DNA from: Novosphingobium album (ex Liu et al. 2023)
Lineage (GTDB): Bacteria > Pseudomonadota > Alphaproteobacteria > Sphingomonadales > Sphingomonadaceae
NCBI RefSeq assembly: GCF_029076845.1
Contig: NZ_JARESE010000015.1
Span: 301,351-365,350, forward strand
Direction of reading: 5' to 3'
DNA length: 64,000 nucleotides
Shown here one piece after another: positions 48,784 through 57,801 of the stretch. The notes below the pieces were generated by a model, which was given only the letters and a program-made list of their open reading frames with translations, did not search any database and was not told the DNA's origin. A program made the translations under genes and the position numbers. Within the stretch, counting starts at the first letter, position 1. Every line of letters begins with the position of its first letter.

Positions 48784-49896
48784 ATGCAGGATACCGACCG
48801 CGATCTCTTGCCCGAAGGCCTGGGCGACCGTCTGCCGCCGCAAGCGGCGAGCGCGCAGCGCGTGCGCCGCGCCGCGCTCGATGTCATGGCCAGCCATGGC
48901 TATGAACGGGTGGAAACGCCGACCATCGAATTCGAGAAATCGATGGCGAGCCGCATGGCCGGCGTGCAGCCGCGCCGCATGTTCCGCTTCGTCGATCCCG
49001 TCAGCCTGCGCACGCTGGCGCTGCGTTCGGACATGACCGTGCAGGTCGGCCGCATCGCCGCCACCGGGCTGGCCGGGCGCGCGCGGCCCTTGCGGCTGTG
49101 CTATTCGGGGCAGGTCGTGACGATCAAGGGCGACGGGCTCGATCCGGCGCGCGAGCGGCTCCAGCTTGGCGCCGAGCTGATCGGCAGCGATTCGGTCGCC
49201 GCCGCTGCCGAGATCGTCGCCATCGCCATCGAAGTGCTGGAACGGGCCGGCGCGACCGGGATCTCGGTCGATTTCACCCTGCCCGATCTGGTCGATACGC
49301 TGGCCTCGCAGGCCCTGCCGCTGGCGCCCGCGCAGATCGAGGCGGTGCGCCGCGAGCTTGATGCCAAGGACGCGGGCGGCCTCGTCGATGCGGGCGGCGA
49401 AGCCTACCTGCCGCTGCTCTACGCGGTCGGCCCCTTCAACACCGCGATCGAGCGGCTGGCGCGGTTCGATGCCGGCGGCGCGCTGGCAAGCCGCATCCAG
49501 GGGCTGCGCGAGATCGCCGCCAGAGTCGAAGGCAAGGCGCGGCTGACGCTCGATCCGTCCGAGCGGCACGGCTTCGAATACCAGTCGTGGTTCGGCTTCA
49601 CGATCTATGCCGATGGCGTCCAGGGCGCGATCGGGCGTGGCGGCAGCTATCGCATCCTTGGGCGCGACGAGCCGGCCATCGGCTTCTCGCTCTATCCCGA
49701 TCCCCTGATCGACGCGCTGGCGGGCGCGGCCGGGCCGGGCGATGTCCTGTTCCTGCCGCTGGACCATGATCCCGAGATCGCCGCCCGCCTGCGCGCGATC
49801 GGCTGGCGGACCCTCGCGGCGCTGTCCGCCGCCGACGATCCGGTGGCGCTGGGCTGCACGCATCGCCTGGCCGGCATGGAGGCCGTGCCGCTCTGA
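48784..49896 (+). CDS. hisZ: ATP phosphoribosyltransferase regulatory subunit
   Basis: 370 residues, a class II tRNA-synthetase-like fold without catalytic motifs. N-terminal LLPEGLGDRLPPQAASAQRV, motif-like RRMFRFVDPVSLRTLALRSDMT, and LCYSGQVVTIKGDG. It pairs with a short HisG (not in the window) for the first histidine step. In many alphaproteobacteria hisZ is next to purA; here purA follows after two unrelated genes. Confidence 0.88.
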   Translation: MQDTDRDLLPEGLGDRLPPQAASAQRVRRAALDVMASHGYERVETPTIEFEKSMASRMAGVQPRRMFRFVDPVSLRTLALRSDMTVQVGRIAATGLAGRARPLRLCYSGQVVTIKGDGLDPARERLQLGAELIGSDSVAAAAEIVAIAIEVLERAGATGISVDFTLPDLVDTLASQALPLAPAQIEAVRRELDAKDAGGLVDAGGEAYLPLLYAVGPFNTAIERLARFDAGGALASRIQGLREIAARVEGKARLTLDPSERHGFEYQSWFGFTIYADGVQGAIGRGGSYRILGRDEPAIGFSLYPDPLIDALAGAAGPGDVLFLPLDHDPEIAARLRAIGWRTLAALSAADDPVALGCTHRLAGMEAVPL

Positions 49897-49965
49897 ACCG
49901 GGCCATTGCCTGAAGCGTCCGGTTACGGTCTATGTCTGGGCGGGATCAACTGGGGGAGAGGCCGG

Positions 49966-50481
49966 ATGAGCCAGTTCGCCGCTATCGAGGCCTGTATCAG
50001 GCAATTGCACGCGCGCTATACCGACGCAGTCTGGCGCAAGGATGCCGATGCCTTCGGCTCCTGCTTCAGCGAGGACGCGCAATGGCGGATCGCTGGCCGG
50101 GTGTTTCACGGCCGGGGCGAGATCGCGGCGGGCTTCGCGCAAGTGGCGGCCAGCGCCGGGCGCATCCTTTTGACGTTCCGCACCCCGCAGCTGGAAATGA
50201 CCGGCAGGGGCCGTGCCGGCGGGCGCGTCTATGTGACCGAGCAGTGCACCTGGCGCGATCGCCCGCCCAGCACCTCGATCGGGCGGTACTTCGAACACTA
50301 TGTCGATGAAGGCGATTGTTGGCGCTTCTCCTGGCGGCTGTTCCAGCTCTTCTACTATGGCCCTGCCGATCTCACCGGCGATTTCTTCGAGCCGCGTGAC
50401 TTTGGCGCCTTTCCCCGGATGCCGCCGCTCGACCTGATCCCGGAGGACTTCACCGGCCGTTTCGCGCGCGAAACCGAATAG
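49966..50481 (+). CDS. SnoaL/NTF2-like domain protein
   Basis: 171 residues from the ATG at 49966, with GGGGGAGAGG before it. An NTF2-like cone fold: a first helix (ACIRQLHARYTDAVWRKDADAF), then CFSEDAQWRIAGRVFHGRGE and a beta sheet. The family includes ketosteroid isomerase-like, nuclear-transport and polyketide-cyclase types. No clear catalytic Asp/Tyr set is assigned, so the function is unknown. It lies between hisZ and a convergent alpha/beta hydrolase gene. Confidence 0.82.
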   Translation: MSQFAAIEACIRQLHARYTDAVWRKDADAFGSCFSEDAQWRIAGRVFHGRGEIAAGFAQVAASAGRILLTFRTPQLEMTGRGRAGGRVYVTEQCTWRDRPPSTSIGRYFEHYVDEGDCWRFSWRLFQLFYYGPADLTGDFFEPRDFGAFPRMPPLDLIPEDFTGRFARETE

Positions 50482-50490
50482 CCGCGCGCG

Positions 50491-51375
50491 CTATTTCAGC
50501 ACGCGCGCGAGCCAGTCATCGACCACGGCGGTCGCCGGGTAGTCCGGGTTGCCCAGGTCACGGTTGATCTGCATGTGGCCCCGCAGGCCCTGGCCCGGAA
50601 ACTCGCGGCGCTCGGTCGGCGTGCCGGCCCGCTTCAGCGCGGCTTCGAGCAGCCGGGCCTGCGCGATGCCGTCCTTGCGCTGGACATGCAGCAGTAGGAA
50701 AGCCGGGGCGTTGGGCGCGGTGGCCTGCGCCACGGGAGACAGCGCGCGCTGGCGGGCCCGGTCGGTGCCGAAGGCCTGTTCGTAAGTCGGGCCCATGAAG
50801 CGCCCGGCGGCAGCCATCTGCGACGGCACGTCGTAAGCCGCGCCGTCGATCGGGATCACGCCGGCGACCGCATCCAGGCCGAGGCCGGCGCGGCGCAGGT
50901 ATTGCGGGTCGGTCCCGACCAGCGCGACCAGATGCGCGCCCGCGCTGTGGCCCATCAGGACGATGCGCTGGCGATCGATCCCCAGTGTGCCGGCATCGCG
51001 GACCAGCGCCGCCACCGCATCGGCCACGTCCTGCGCCTGCTGCTCCACGGTGGCATCGGGCACGAGCCGGTAGTTGACCGAGGCGAAAGCATAGCCCTCG
51101 CCAGTGTAGTGCGGCAGCTTGTAACGGCCGGTGGCATTGTCCTTGTCGCCGCGTTTCCACCCGCCGCCATGGACGAAGATGATCAGCGGCGTCGCGCCAT
51201 GCGTGCCGGTCGCCGGGGCGAGGCTGAGCGTTTGCCGGGGATCGGCGCCATAGGCGATCTCGGGCGGGCTGGCCGGGCTCTGTGCCTGCGCCGCAAGCGG
51301 CGCGCCGGCAAGGCCGGGCGGCAGGGCGAGCGCCAGCGCGGCGGCGGTCAGTATGCGGGGAATGCGCGTGGCCAC
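50491..51375 (-). CDS. Exported alpha/beta hydrolase (esterase-like)
   Basis: 294 residues from a GTG at 51375, the best start giving a signal peptide (ILTAAALALALPPGLAG); the reading frame is open farther upstream, so the start is not certain. Oxyanion-hole motif FVHGGGWKRGD, nucleophile GHSAGAHLVAL, and His in GLRGHMQINRDLG. It resembles carboxylesterases of the HSL/BD-FAE type. Probably periplasmic; substrate unknown. It is convergent with the SnoaL gene and divergent from purA. Confidence 0.85.
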   Translation of the reverse strand: MATRIPRILTAAALALALPPGLAGAPLAAQAQSPASPPEIAYGADPRQTLSLAPATGTHGATPLIIFVHGGGWKRGDKDNATGRYKLPHYTGEGYAFASVNYRLVPDATVEQQAQDVADAVAALVRDAGTLGIDRQRIVLMGHSAGAHLVALVGTDPQYLRRAGLGLDAVAGVIPIDGAAYDVPSQMAAAGRFMGPTYEQAFGTDRARQRALSPVAQATAPNAPAFLLLHVQRKDGIAQARLLEAALKRAGTPTERREFPGQGLRGHMQINRDLGNPDYPATAVVDDWLARVLK

Positions 51376-51500
51376 GGCGATGCTTTCGTGGGATGGTTCA
51401 TGCCGGGCATCATCGGCGGCCGGGCGATCCCGCGCAATCGCCGAGCGGTGACACCATGTTGCAAGGTTGCACGCCCGCCACAATTTGTCACCGCCGGCTT

Positions 51501-51520
51501 GCCCTGCGGGGACGCAGGGC
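51501..51520. other. Hairpin upstream of purA
   Basis: GCCCTGCG - GGGA - CGCAGGGC, a perfect 8-pair stem in the 194-base gap between the divergent hydrolase and purA, 49 bases before the purA start. It could be an operator, a leader hairpin or an RNA processing site; no purine riboswitch core is visible. Confidence 0.4.
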
Positions 51521-51569
51521 CTAGGCGCGGCGCGGACTTTTTTGACAGTGCAAGGGAAGGCCGCGAACA

Positions 51570-52859
51570 TTGGCCAACGTAACGGTTATCGGCGCCCAGT
51601 GGGGCGATGAAGGCAAAGGCAAGATCGTTGACTGGCTGGCCAGCCGGGCGGATGCCGTGGTGCGCTTCCAGGGCGGCCACAACGCCGGGCATACGCTGGT
51701 GGTGGGGGACCAGACCTACAAGCTCTCGCTGCTGCCTTCGGGCATCGTCACCGGCACGCTTTCGATCATCGGCAATGGCGTGGTGCTCGATCCCTGGGCG
51801 CTCAAGGCCGAAGTCGAGAAGCTGACCGGGCAGGGCGTGGTGATCCATGACGAGAACTTCGCCATTGCCGATAATTGCCCGCTGATCCTGCCGATCCACC
51901 GCGAGCTGGACGGGCTGCGCGAGGCGGCCGCCGGCGCGGGCAAGATCGGCACCACCGGGCGCGGCATCGGCCCGGCTTACGAGGACAAGGTGGGCCGCCG
52001 CGCCATCCGCGTCTGCGACCTGGCGCATCTCGACGCGCTGGAGCCGCAGCTTGATCGCCTCTGCGCGCATCATGACGCGCTGCGCGCCGGCTTTGGCGAG
52101 CCGCCGGTCGATCGCGCGGCGCTGATTGCCGAGCTCAAGGATATCGCGCCCTTCGTGCTGCAATTCGCGCAGCCGGTGTGGAAGCGGCTGAAGAAAGTGC
52201 GCAAGGCCGGCGCGCGCATCCTGTTCGAAGGCGCGCAGGGCGTGCTGCTCGATGTCGATCACGGGACATATCCGTTCGTCACCAGCTCGAACACGGTGAG
52301 CGGCACGGCGGCGAGCGGGTCGGGCCTGGGCCCTTCGGCCACCGGCTTCGTGCTCGGCATCGTCAAGGCCTATACCACGCGGGTCGGCTCCGGCCCGTTC
52401 CCCACCGAGCTTGAGGACGAGACCGGCCAGAAGCTGGGCGAGCGGGGCCATGAATTCGGCACCGTCACCGGGCGCAAGCGCCGCTGCGGCTGGTTCGACG
52501 CGGTGCTGGTGCGCCAGTCCTGCGCGATCTCGGGCGTGACCGGCATCGCGCTGACCAAGCTCGACGTGCTCGACGGGTTCGACGTGGTGAAGGTCTGCAC
52601 CGGCTATCGCCTGCGCGGCAAGATCCTCGACTATTTTCCCAGCCATGCCGCCGACCAGGCTGAAGTCGAGCCGATCTACGAGGAAATGGAAGGCTGGCGC
52701 GAAACCACCGCCGGCGCGCGCAGCTGGGCCGACCTGCCGGCGCAGGCGATCAAGTACATCCAGCGCGTGCAGGAACTGATCGAGACGCCTGTGGCGCTGG
52801 TGTCCACCTCGCCCGAGCGTGAGGACACCATACTCGTGCGCGATCCTTTCCAGGACTGA
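51570..52859 (+). CDS. purA: Adenylosuccinate synthetase
   Basis: 429 residues from a TTG preceded by [29 protein letters not shown] starts the GTP-binding P-loop; catalytic Asp13 and His41 equivalents are in GDEGKGK and [11 protein letters not shown] loop [14 protein letters not shown] and C-terminal [17 protein letters not shown] are present. It forms adenylosuccinate from IMP, Asp and GTP. The rare start may keep expression moderate. Confidence 0.97.
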   Translation: MANVTVIGAQWGDEGKGKIVDWLASRADAVVRFQGGHNAGHTLVVGDQTYKLSLLPSGIVTGTLSIIGNGVVLDPWALKAEVEKLTGQGVVIHDENFAIADNCPLILPIHRELDGLREAAAGAGKIGTTGRGIGPAYEDKVGRRAIRVCDLAHLDALEPQLDRLCAHHDALRAGFGEPPVDRAALIAELKDIAPFVLQFAQPVWKRLKKVRKAGARILFEGAQGVLLDVDHGTYPFVTSSNTVSGTAASGSGLGPSATGFVLGIVKAYTTRVGSGPFPTELEDETGQKLGERGHEFGTVTGRKRRCGWFDAVLVRQSCAISGVTGIALTKLDVLDGFDVVKVCTGYRLRGKILDYFPSHAADQAEVEPIYEEMEGWRETTAGARSWADLPAQAIKYIQRVQELIETPVALVSTSPEREDTILVRDPFQD

Positions 52860-52864
52860 CGCCG

Positions 52865-53368
52865 TTGCGCCGCCTTGCCCTTGCCTCGCTGCTGCTGCTT
52901 CCGGCGCTCGGCGGGGCAAGCGGGCAGGCACCGGCGCCGCTGGCGTTTCCCCTGCTCGATTACATCCGCGTCGAAAAGGCGGCCCGGCGCATGACGGTCT
53001 ATGCCGATGGCCGGCCGGTCCACACCATCAGCGGCATCCAGCTGGGCGACGCGCCGGTCGGCCCCAAGCGCTTCGAGGGGGACGAGCGCACGCCCGAGGG
53101 GCGCTACACGATCGACTGGGGCAATCCTGGGAGCGCGTATCACCTCTCGCTGCACATCTCCTATCCCGAGGCGCGGGACCGGGCCTATGCCGCGGCGCTG
53201 GGGCGCAGCCCCGGCGGCATGATCATGATCCATGGCCAGCCTAACGCGCTGCCCGCCGGGCGCGTTCCGGGCGACTGGACCGACGGCTGCATCGCTGTCG
53301 CCAACGATGAGATCGAGGCCTTGTGGGATGCCGTTCCCGACGGGACGGTGATCGATATCCTGCCCTGA
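52865..53368 (+). CDS. L,D-transpeptidase (YkuD) family protein
   Basis: 167 residues from a TTG, five bases after the purA stop. A signal peptide (LALASLLLLPALGGASGQ) then the YkuD fold, with MIMIHGQPN and the nucleophile region DWTDGCIAVANDEI (His and Cys of the HX..SxGCxR-like motif; the Arg/Ser pattern is altered to T-D-G-C-I-A). It would cross-link peptidoglycan or attach lipoproteins in the periplasm. Coupling with purA looks incidental. Confidence 0.88.
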   Translation: MRRLALASLLLLPALGGASGQAPAPLAFPLLDYIRVEKAARRMTVYADGRPVHTISGIQLGDAPVGPKRFEGDERTPEGRYTIDWGNPGSAYHLSLHISYPEARDRAYAAALGRSPGGMIMIHGQPNALPAGRVPGDWTDGCIAVANDEIEALWDAVPDGTVIDILP

Positions 53369-53395
53369 GGGCCGGACCCTGACGGGGCCGGACGA

Positions 53396-53563
53396 TCAGA
53401 AATCGATCGCGATGCCCTTTTTCACCCAATCGCCATAGCGGGTGGGGGAAAGCCCGTCCGGGTCCGCCTCGTCCTTCGGCGCTGCGGGCGCAGGCGGTGG
53501 CGCGTCGCTCCAGTGCGCGGGCTTCTTGAAGCCTTCGGGGCGTTGGGTGGCTCGCTGGGTCAT
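53396..53563 (-). CDS. SdhAF4-like (DUF1674) small protein
   Basis: 55 residues, starting MTQRATQRPEGFKKPAHWSD and ending SPTRYGDWVKKGIAIDF. The C-terminal PTRYGDW...K G..IDF signature is diagnostic of DUF1674, the bacterial counterpart of succinate dehydrogenase assembly factor 4, which stabilises flavinylated SdhA. The middle is Pro/Ala-rich and likely disordered. It is divergent from rsmB, an arrangement common in alphaproteobacteria. Too short for most default gene callers. Confidence 0.88.
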   Translation of the reverse strand: MTQRATQRPEGFKKPAHWSDAPPPAPAAPKDEADPDGLSPTRYGDWVKKGIAIDF

Positions 53564-53617
53564 CGGGTGAATGTGGTGCGGCTGGCGGGAAAAGGCAATC
53601 GGCGATAGGGGCTGGTG

Positions 53618-54847
53618 ATGGATATCCCCGGTCTACCCGCGCGCCGTGCCGCGCTCGCCATGCTGGATGCCGTGCTGCGGCGCGGCGAGACGCTCGAACA
53701 GGCGGGCGGCGCGGCGCTGCCGCGCGTGCGCGGCGATGCCGATCGTGCCCTCACGCGCGCCATCGCTTCGGAAACGCTGCGCTGGAAAGCGGATCTCGAC
53801 GCGCTGATCGACAGCGCCACGCGCCAGCCCCTGCCAGACGATGCCAAGCCGCGCGCGGTGCTCGAACTGATGCTGGCACAAGTCCTGCGGCTGGAGACCC
53901 CGCCGCACGCGGTGATCGCCACGGGCCTGCCGTTGCTGGCCGGCGGGCCGAGGCGGCTGGCGCACGGCGTGTTCTCGACGCTGACCAGGCGCGGGGCCAC
54001 GCTGCCGGCCACGCCGACGCTGCCCGACGGAGTGGCGGGGCGCTGGGGCGAACGGGCGCCGGCGATCGCCGCCGCGCTCGCCTTGCCTCCGCCGCTCGAC
54101 CTGACGCTGCGCGATCCGGGCGAGACCCAGACCTGGGCGGAGCGGCTGGGCGGCGTCTCGCTGATGCCCGGCCATGTCCGCCTGCCGCGCGGCCACGCGG
54201 TGGAAAGCCTGGAGGGCTTCGCGCAAGGCCAGTGGTGGGTGCAGGATCTCGCCGCCAGCTTGCCGGCGCGATTGCTGGGGCCGGGCGAGGGGCGCCGCGT
54301 GCTTGATCTCTGCGCCGCGCCAGGCGGCAAGACGCTGCAACTCGCCGCCGCCGGCTGGCGCGTTACCGCGCTCGATGCCAGCGCAAGGCGGCTGGACCGG
54401 CTGCGCGCCAATCTTGCCCGTACCGGCCTCGAAGCCGGGATCGTCCAGGCCGATCTGCTCGACTGGCGGCCCGATGCTCCGGTCGATGCGATCGTGCTCG
54501 ATGCGCCGTGCACCGCCACCGGCACCTGCCGCCGCCATCCCGATGTCCTGCACCGCATCGGCCCGCGCCAGATCGCCGACATGGCCGAACTGCAAGCGCG
54601 CCTGCTCGATCGCGCCGCCGAATGGATCGTGCCGGGCGGCCGCCTGGTCTACGCCGTCTGTTCGCTGGAGCGCGAGGAAGGCGAAGCGCAGGCGGCGCGC
54701 GTGCTCCTCACGCCCGATGGCGTGACCGCCGGGGAATTGCCGGGCGGCCTCGCGCCGACGCCCGAAGGCTGGCTGCGCACCGATCCCGGGATGCTGTCCG
54801 ATGCCGGCGGGCTCGATGGCTTCTTCATCGCAAGGTGGCGCAGATAA
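53618..54847 (+). CDS. rsmB: 16S rRNA m5C methyltransferase RsmB-like
   Basis: 409 residues (a GTG at 53615 is an alternative). An N-terminal NusB-like all-helical domain (1-130, ARRAALAMLDAVLRRGETLE) and a C-terminal SAM-dependent domain: LDLCAAPGGKTLQLAAAGW (motif I), DAPCTATGTCRRHPDV (motif IV with Cys) and YAVCSLEREEGE (motif VI with Cys). The two cysteines are those of the RNA m5C mechanism. It probably methylates C967 of 16S rRNA. Confidence 0.93.
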   Translation: MDIPGLPARRAALAMLDAVLRRGETLEQAGGAALPRVRGDADRALTRAIASETLRWKADLDALIDSATRQPLPDDAKPRAVLELMLAQVLRLETPPHAVIATGLPLLAGGPRRLAHGVFSTLTRRGATLPATPTLPDGVAGRWGERAPAIAAALALPPPLDLTLRDPGETQTWAERLGGVSLMPGHVRLPRGHAVESLEGFAQGQWWVQDLAASLPARLLGPGEGRRVLDLCAAPGGKTLQLAAAGWRVTALDASARRLDRLRANLARTGLEAGIVQADLLDWRPDAPVDAIVLDAPCTATGTCRRHPDVLHRIGPRQIADMAELQARLLDRAAEWIVPGGRLVYAVCSLEREEGEAQAARVLLTPDGVTAGELPGGLAPTPEGWLRTDPGMLSDAGGLDGFFIARWRR

Positions 54848-54848
54848 G

Positions 54849-54885
54849 CCCATTCCTCCCCGAGCTTGTCCCGGAGAGGAATGGG
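54849..54885. terminator. Convergent hairpin between rsmB and msrA
   Basis: CCCATTCCTC / GAGGAATGGG (10 pairs) with a 17-base interior loop that can pair further (CCCCG..CGG). It separates two convergent genes and could serve as a bidirectional terminator, although no T-run is attached. The CTCCCCGAGCTTG core resembles dispersed palindromes in related genomes. Confidence 0.6.
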
Positions 54886-54894
54886 TTACGTGCC

Positions 54895-55422
54895 TCAGGC
54901 CTTCACCCGGTTCTGGAAGCTCTTGCGCAGCTTCATCAGCTTGGGCGGGATCACCGCCAGGCAATAAGGGTTCCGCTGGCCTTCGCCTTCCCAGTATTCC
55001 TGGTGATAATCCTCGGCCGGATACCAGGGCGCCGGCCCTTCGATCGTGGTGACGACGCGGCCGCCATGCTCCGCGTTCGACCGGGCGATCGCCGCCTCAG
55101 CTTCGGCGCGCTGCGCATCGTCCAGCGGGAAGATCGCCGAGCGGTATTGCGTGCCGACATCGTTGCCTTGCCGGTTGAGCTGCGTCGGATCGTGCGTGCC
55201 CATGAACACGTCGAGGATTTCGGCGTAGGAGATCGCCGCCGGATCGTAGGTCACGCGGATCGCCTCGGCATGGCCGGTGGTGCCGGCGCATACCTGCTTG
55301 TAGGTGGGATCGGGCACCGTGCCGCCGATATATCCGCTTTCGACCTCGCTCACGCCGATCACGTCACGGAACACCGCCTCGGTGCACCAGAAGCATCCGC
55401 CCGCCACGATTGCCGTTTCCAT
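54895..55422 (-). CDS. msrA: Peptide methionine-S-sulfoxide reductase MsrA
   Basis: 175 residues from the ATG at 55422; ATGs at 55431 and 55434 also exist. GCFWCTEAVFRDVIGVSEVE holds the catalytic Cys, followed by the family core VESGYIGGTVPDPTY, VCAGTTGHAEAIRV and HDPTQLNRQGNDVGTQYRSA. It repairs methionine-S-sulfoxide with thioredoxin. No MsrB domain is fused; the C-terminus lacks the usual extra cysteines. Confidence 0.95.
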   Translation of the reverse strand: METAIVAGGCFWCTEAVFRDVIGVSEVESGYIGGTVPDPTYKQVCAGTTGHAEAIRVTYDPAAISYAEILDVFMGTHDPTQLNRQGNDVGTQYRSAIFPLDDAQRAEAEAAIARSNAEHGGRVVTTIEGPAPWYPAEDYHQEYWEGEGQRNPYCLAVIPPKLMKLRKSFQNRVKA

Positions 55423-55550
55423 GCCGTTCATCATCCTGTGGTTAGCCCTTGGGTCCACAAGATAGTGATGGCCCGCACGCTTGTCATGGCCGCGCGGTGG
55501 GCTAGGATCGCACCGGGGCCGGAACCGTCAGGCCCAAGCCGGAGGAATTC

Positions 55551-56411
55551 ATGCGCCGTCTGCTGATCGCCCTTGCGACAACCATGGGGCTTTTCGCCTC
55601 TCCGGTCGCGGCCGAACCGCGTGAGGATACTTCCGATTCGGAAGTGTGCGAAGGCTGCAAGGCCCTGCTCGAACTCGCGATCTCCAACCCCCGGCGCAAG
55701 GAAGACCGCGCGCGCGATGTCTATCGCCATCCGGGCGAGACGCTGGCCTTCTTCCGCGTGCAGCCGAACATGAAAGTGGGCGAATATGCCCCAGGCGGCG
55801 GCTGGTATTCGCGCCTGCTGGGCCTCTATCTGGGCAAGCAGGGCAATCTCGTCGGGCTGTTCTTCAACCCGGTCAGCGGCGCGTTCGATGAAAAGCGGCA
55901 GGCCGGCATCCGCGCCGATGCGGCCAGGTTCCCGCAGGATGTCAGCGGGTGGACCGGCATTCCCGCCGATCGGTTCGCGGCCCTCACTCTCGATGCCGTG
56001 CCCGAAGCTGAGAAGGGCAGTTACGATCGCATCCTGATCATCCGCATGATGCACAACCTGTTTCGCTGGAACATCGCCGACAGCGAGATCAAGGCCATGC
56101 GTGAAATGCTCAAGCCGGGCGGGATGATCGGCATCGTCGATCACCGCGCCAAGCCGGATGCCGCGTTCGCCGCGGCCGATGGCTCGACCGGGTACGTGCG
56201 CCAGGCCGACGTGATCAAGTTCATGGAAGTGAACGGTTTCGATCTGGTCGATCAGTCCGAGGTCAACGCCAATCCCAAGGACAGCACGGACTGGCCGAAC
56301 GGCGTGTGGACCCTGCCGCCCAGCTATGCCCTGAAGGATCAGGACCGGGCGAAATACGCGGCCGTGGGCGAAAGCGACCGGATGACGCTTCTGTTCCGCA
56401 AGCGGACCTGA
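55551..56411 (+). CDS. Exported methyltransferase-fold protein (COG4798-like)
   Basis: 286 residues, with GGAGGA before the ATG. A Sec signal peptide (LLIALATTMGLFASPVAA) precedes a mature part with Cys pair CEGCK and the Rossmann-like VGEYAPGGGWYSRLLGLYLG, with ILIIRMMHNLFRW and LKPGGMIGIVDHR. These are class I methyltransferase-type motifs, with the SAM-loop glycines in a GEYAPGGG form. SAM is not known in the periplasm, so it may use the fold for another ligand or be a decayed enzyme. Function unknown. Confidence 0.75.
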   Translation: MRRLLIALATTMGLFASPVAAEPREDTSDSEVCEGCKALLELAISNPRRKEDRARDVYRHPGETLAFFRVQPNMKVGEYAPGGGWYSRLLGLYLGKQGNLVGLFFNPVSGAFDEKRQAGIRADAARFPQDVSGWTGIPADRFAALTLDAVPEAEKGSYDRILIIRMMHNLFRWNIADSEIKAMREMLKPGGMIGIVDHRAKPDAAFAAADGSTGYVRQADVIKFMEVNGFDLVDQSEVNANPKDSTDWPNGVWTLPPSYALKDQDRAKYAAVGESDRMTLLFRKRT

Positions 56412-56425
56412 TAGGCAGCGGCCCC

Positions 56426-57277
56426 ATGGCCGAAGTCACTGTCGCCGCGCTGCAACTCGCGCTCAACTCGCCTGACGAGGCGGAGAATATCGCCGCCGTT
56501 GCCGTGCTGGTGGAACAGGCGGCGGGGCAGGGCGCACAAGTGATCCTGCCGCCAGAGCTGTTTTCCGGCCCCTATTTCTGCAAGGTCGAGGAGGAAGAGC
56601 TGTTCGCGCTGGCCCGCCCGACGGCGGAGCACCCTTCGGTGATCGCGATGCAGGCGCTTGCCGCGAAGCTGAACGTGGCGATCCCGACCAGCTTCTTCGA
56701 GCGTGACGGGCACCATTACTACAACACGCTGGCGATGATCGGCACGGACGGCGCGATCATGGGCACGTACCGCAAGAGCCATATTCCCGATGGGCCGGGG
56801 TATGAGGAAAAGTACTATTTCCGCCCCGGCAACGATGGCTTCAAGGTGTGGGACGTGGCGGGCACGCGCATCGGCGTGGGCGTGTGCTGGGACCAGTGGT
56901 ATCCCGAATGCGCGCGCGTGATGGCGCTGAAGGGCGCCGAACTGCTGTTCTATCCCACCGCGATCGGTTCCGAACCTTACGACGCCGATCTCGATACCAG
57001 CCGCATGTGGCGCCGGGCCATGCTGGGCCATGCGGTGGCGAACTGTATGCCGGTGATCGCCGCCAACCGCATCGGCACCGAAGAAGGGCAGGCCTTCTAC
57101 GGGCACAGCTTCATCACCGACGAATGGGGCGATTTCCTGGCCGAATTCGGCCAGGCGGAAAGCGGCGTGCTGGTCGCGACGATCGATCTCGATCGCGCGC
57201 GCCGGCACCGGGCCGGCATGGGCTTTTTCCGCGATCGCCGCCCGCACCTTTACACCCGCATCTGCGAAGATATCTGA
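56426..57277 (+). CDS. aguB: N-carbamoylputrescine amidase
   Basis: 283 residues from the ATG at 56426. Nitrilase triad Glu44 (LPPELFSGPYF), Lys117 (YRKSHIPDGPGYEEK) and Cys154 (GVGVCWDQWYPECAR). The GPGYEEKYYF and SEPYDADLDTSRMW segments are typical of AguB. It turns N-carbamoylputrescine into putrescine plus CO2 and ammonia in the agmatine route. No aguA is in view. The folK gene follows after 3 bases. Confidence 0.92.
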   Translation: MAEVTVAALQLALNSPDEAENIAAVAVLVEQAAGQGAQVILPPELFSGPYFCKVEEEELFALARPTAEHPSVIAMQALAAKLNVAIPTSFFERDGHHYYNTLAMIGTDGAIMGTYRKSHIPDGPGYEEKYYFRPGNDGFKVWDVAGTRIGVGVCWDQWYPECARVMALKGAELLFYPTAIGSEPYDADLDTSRMWRRAMLGHAVANCMPVIAANRIGTEEGQAFYGHSFITDEWGDFLAEFGQAESGVLVATIDLDRARRHRAGMGFFRDRRPHLYTRICEDI

Positions 57278-57280
57278 GGG

Positions 57281-57778
57281 GTGGGGCGGCACCGCTATCT
57301 CGTCGCCCTGGGCTCCAACCGCCGGCATCACCGCCACGGCACGCCGCGCGGCGTGATCCGGGCTGCGCTGGCCGCGCTCGATCACGGGAAGGTGGATGTG
57401 CTGGCGGTATCGCCGATCATCGAGACGCCGCCGCTGGGCCATTCGCGCCGCCGCTTCGCCAATGCCGCCGCGCTGGTCCGCACCAGGCTGGCGCCGGACG
57501 AACTGCTGCACAAGCTGCAGAAGCTGGAGCACAAGTTCGGCCGGCGCAAGCGCGGCCGGCGCTGGAGCGCGCGCGTGCTCGATCTGGATATCGTGCTGTG
57601 GAACGGCGGCGCCTTCGCCGCGCCGGGCCTGGTGGTGCCGCACCCGCTGTTCCGCGAACGCCGCTTCGTCCTCATTCCGGCCCTCCACGTCGCGCCGGCC
57701 TGGCGCGATCCCCGGACCGGCCTCACGCTGCGCCACCTGGCAGCACGCTTGACCCGGCCGCACACGCCCCCTAGGTGA
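57281..57778 (+). CDS. folK: 2-amino-4-hydroxy-6-hydroxymethyldihydropteridine diphosphokinase
   Basis: 165 residues from GTG. LVALGSNRRHHRHGTPRGVI at the N-terminus and the HPPK signature RRWSARVLDLDIVLW, with VVPHPLFRERRFVL downstream; Asp pair in DLDIV binds Mg2+. It pyrophosphorylates the pterin in folate synthesis. It lies three bases after aguB. A stem of tRNA-Lys starts 24 bases later. Confidence 0.93.
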   Translation: MGRHRYLVALGSNRRHHRHGTPRGVIRAALAALDHGKVDVLAVSPIIETPPLGHSRRRFANAAALVRTRLAPDELLHKLQKLEHKFGRRKRGRRWSARVLDLDIVLWNGGAFAAPGLVVPHPLFRERRFVLIPALHVAPAWRDPRTGLTLRHLAARLTRPHTPPR

Positions 57779-57801
57779 CGGCTTCCGCCCACGCGGCTTG
57801 G

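Noticed and set aside
47131..49863. Long minus-strand frame opposite serA and hisZ (about 900 codons)
   Set aside because: Spans two well-recognised genes and their gap; composition is that of an antisense shadow.
51535..51550. TTGACA before purA as a -35 element
   Set aside because: It lies only about 22 bases before the start codon, leaving no room for a -10 and a transcript with a ribosome-binding site.
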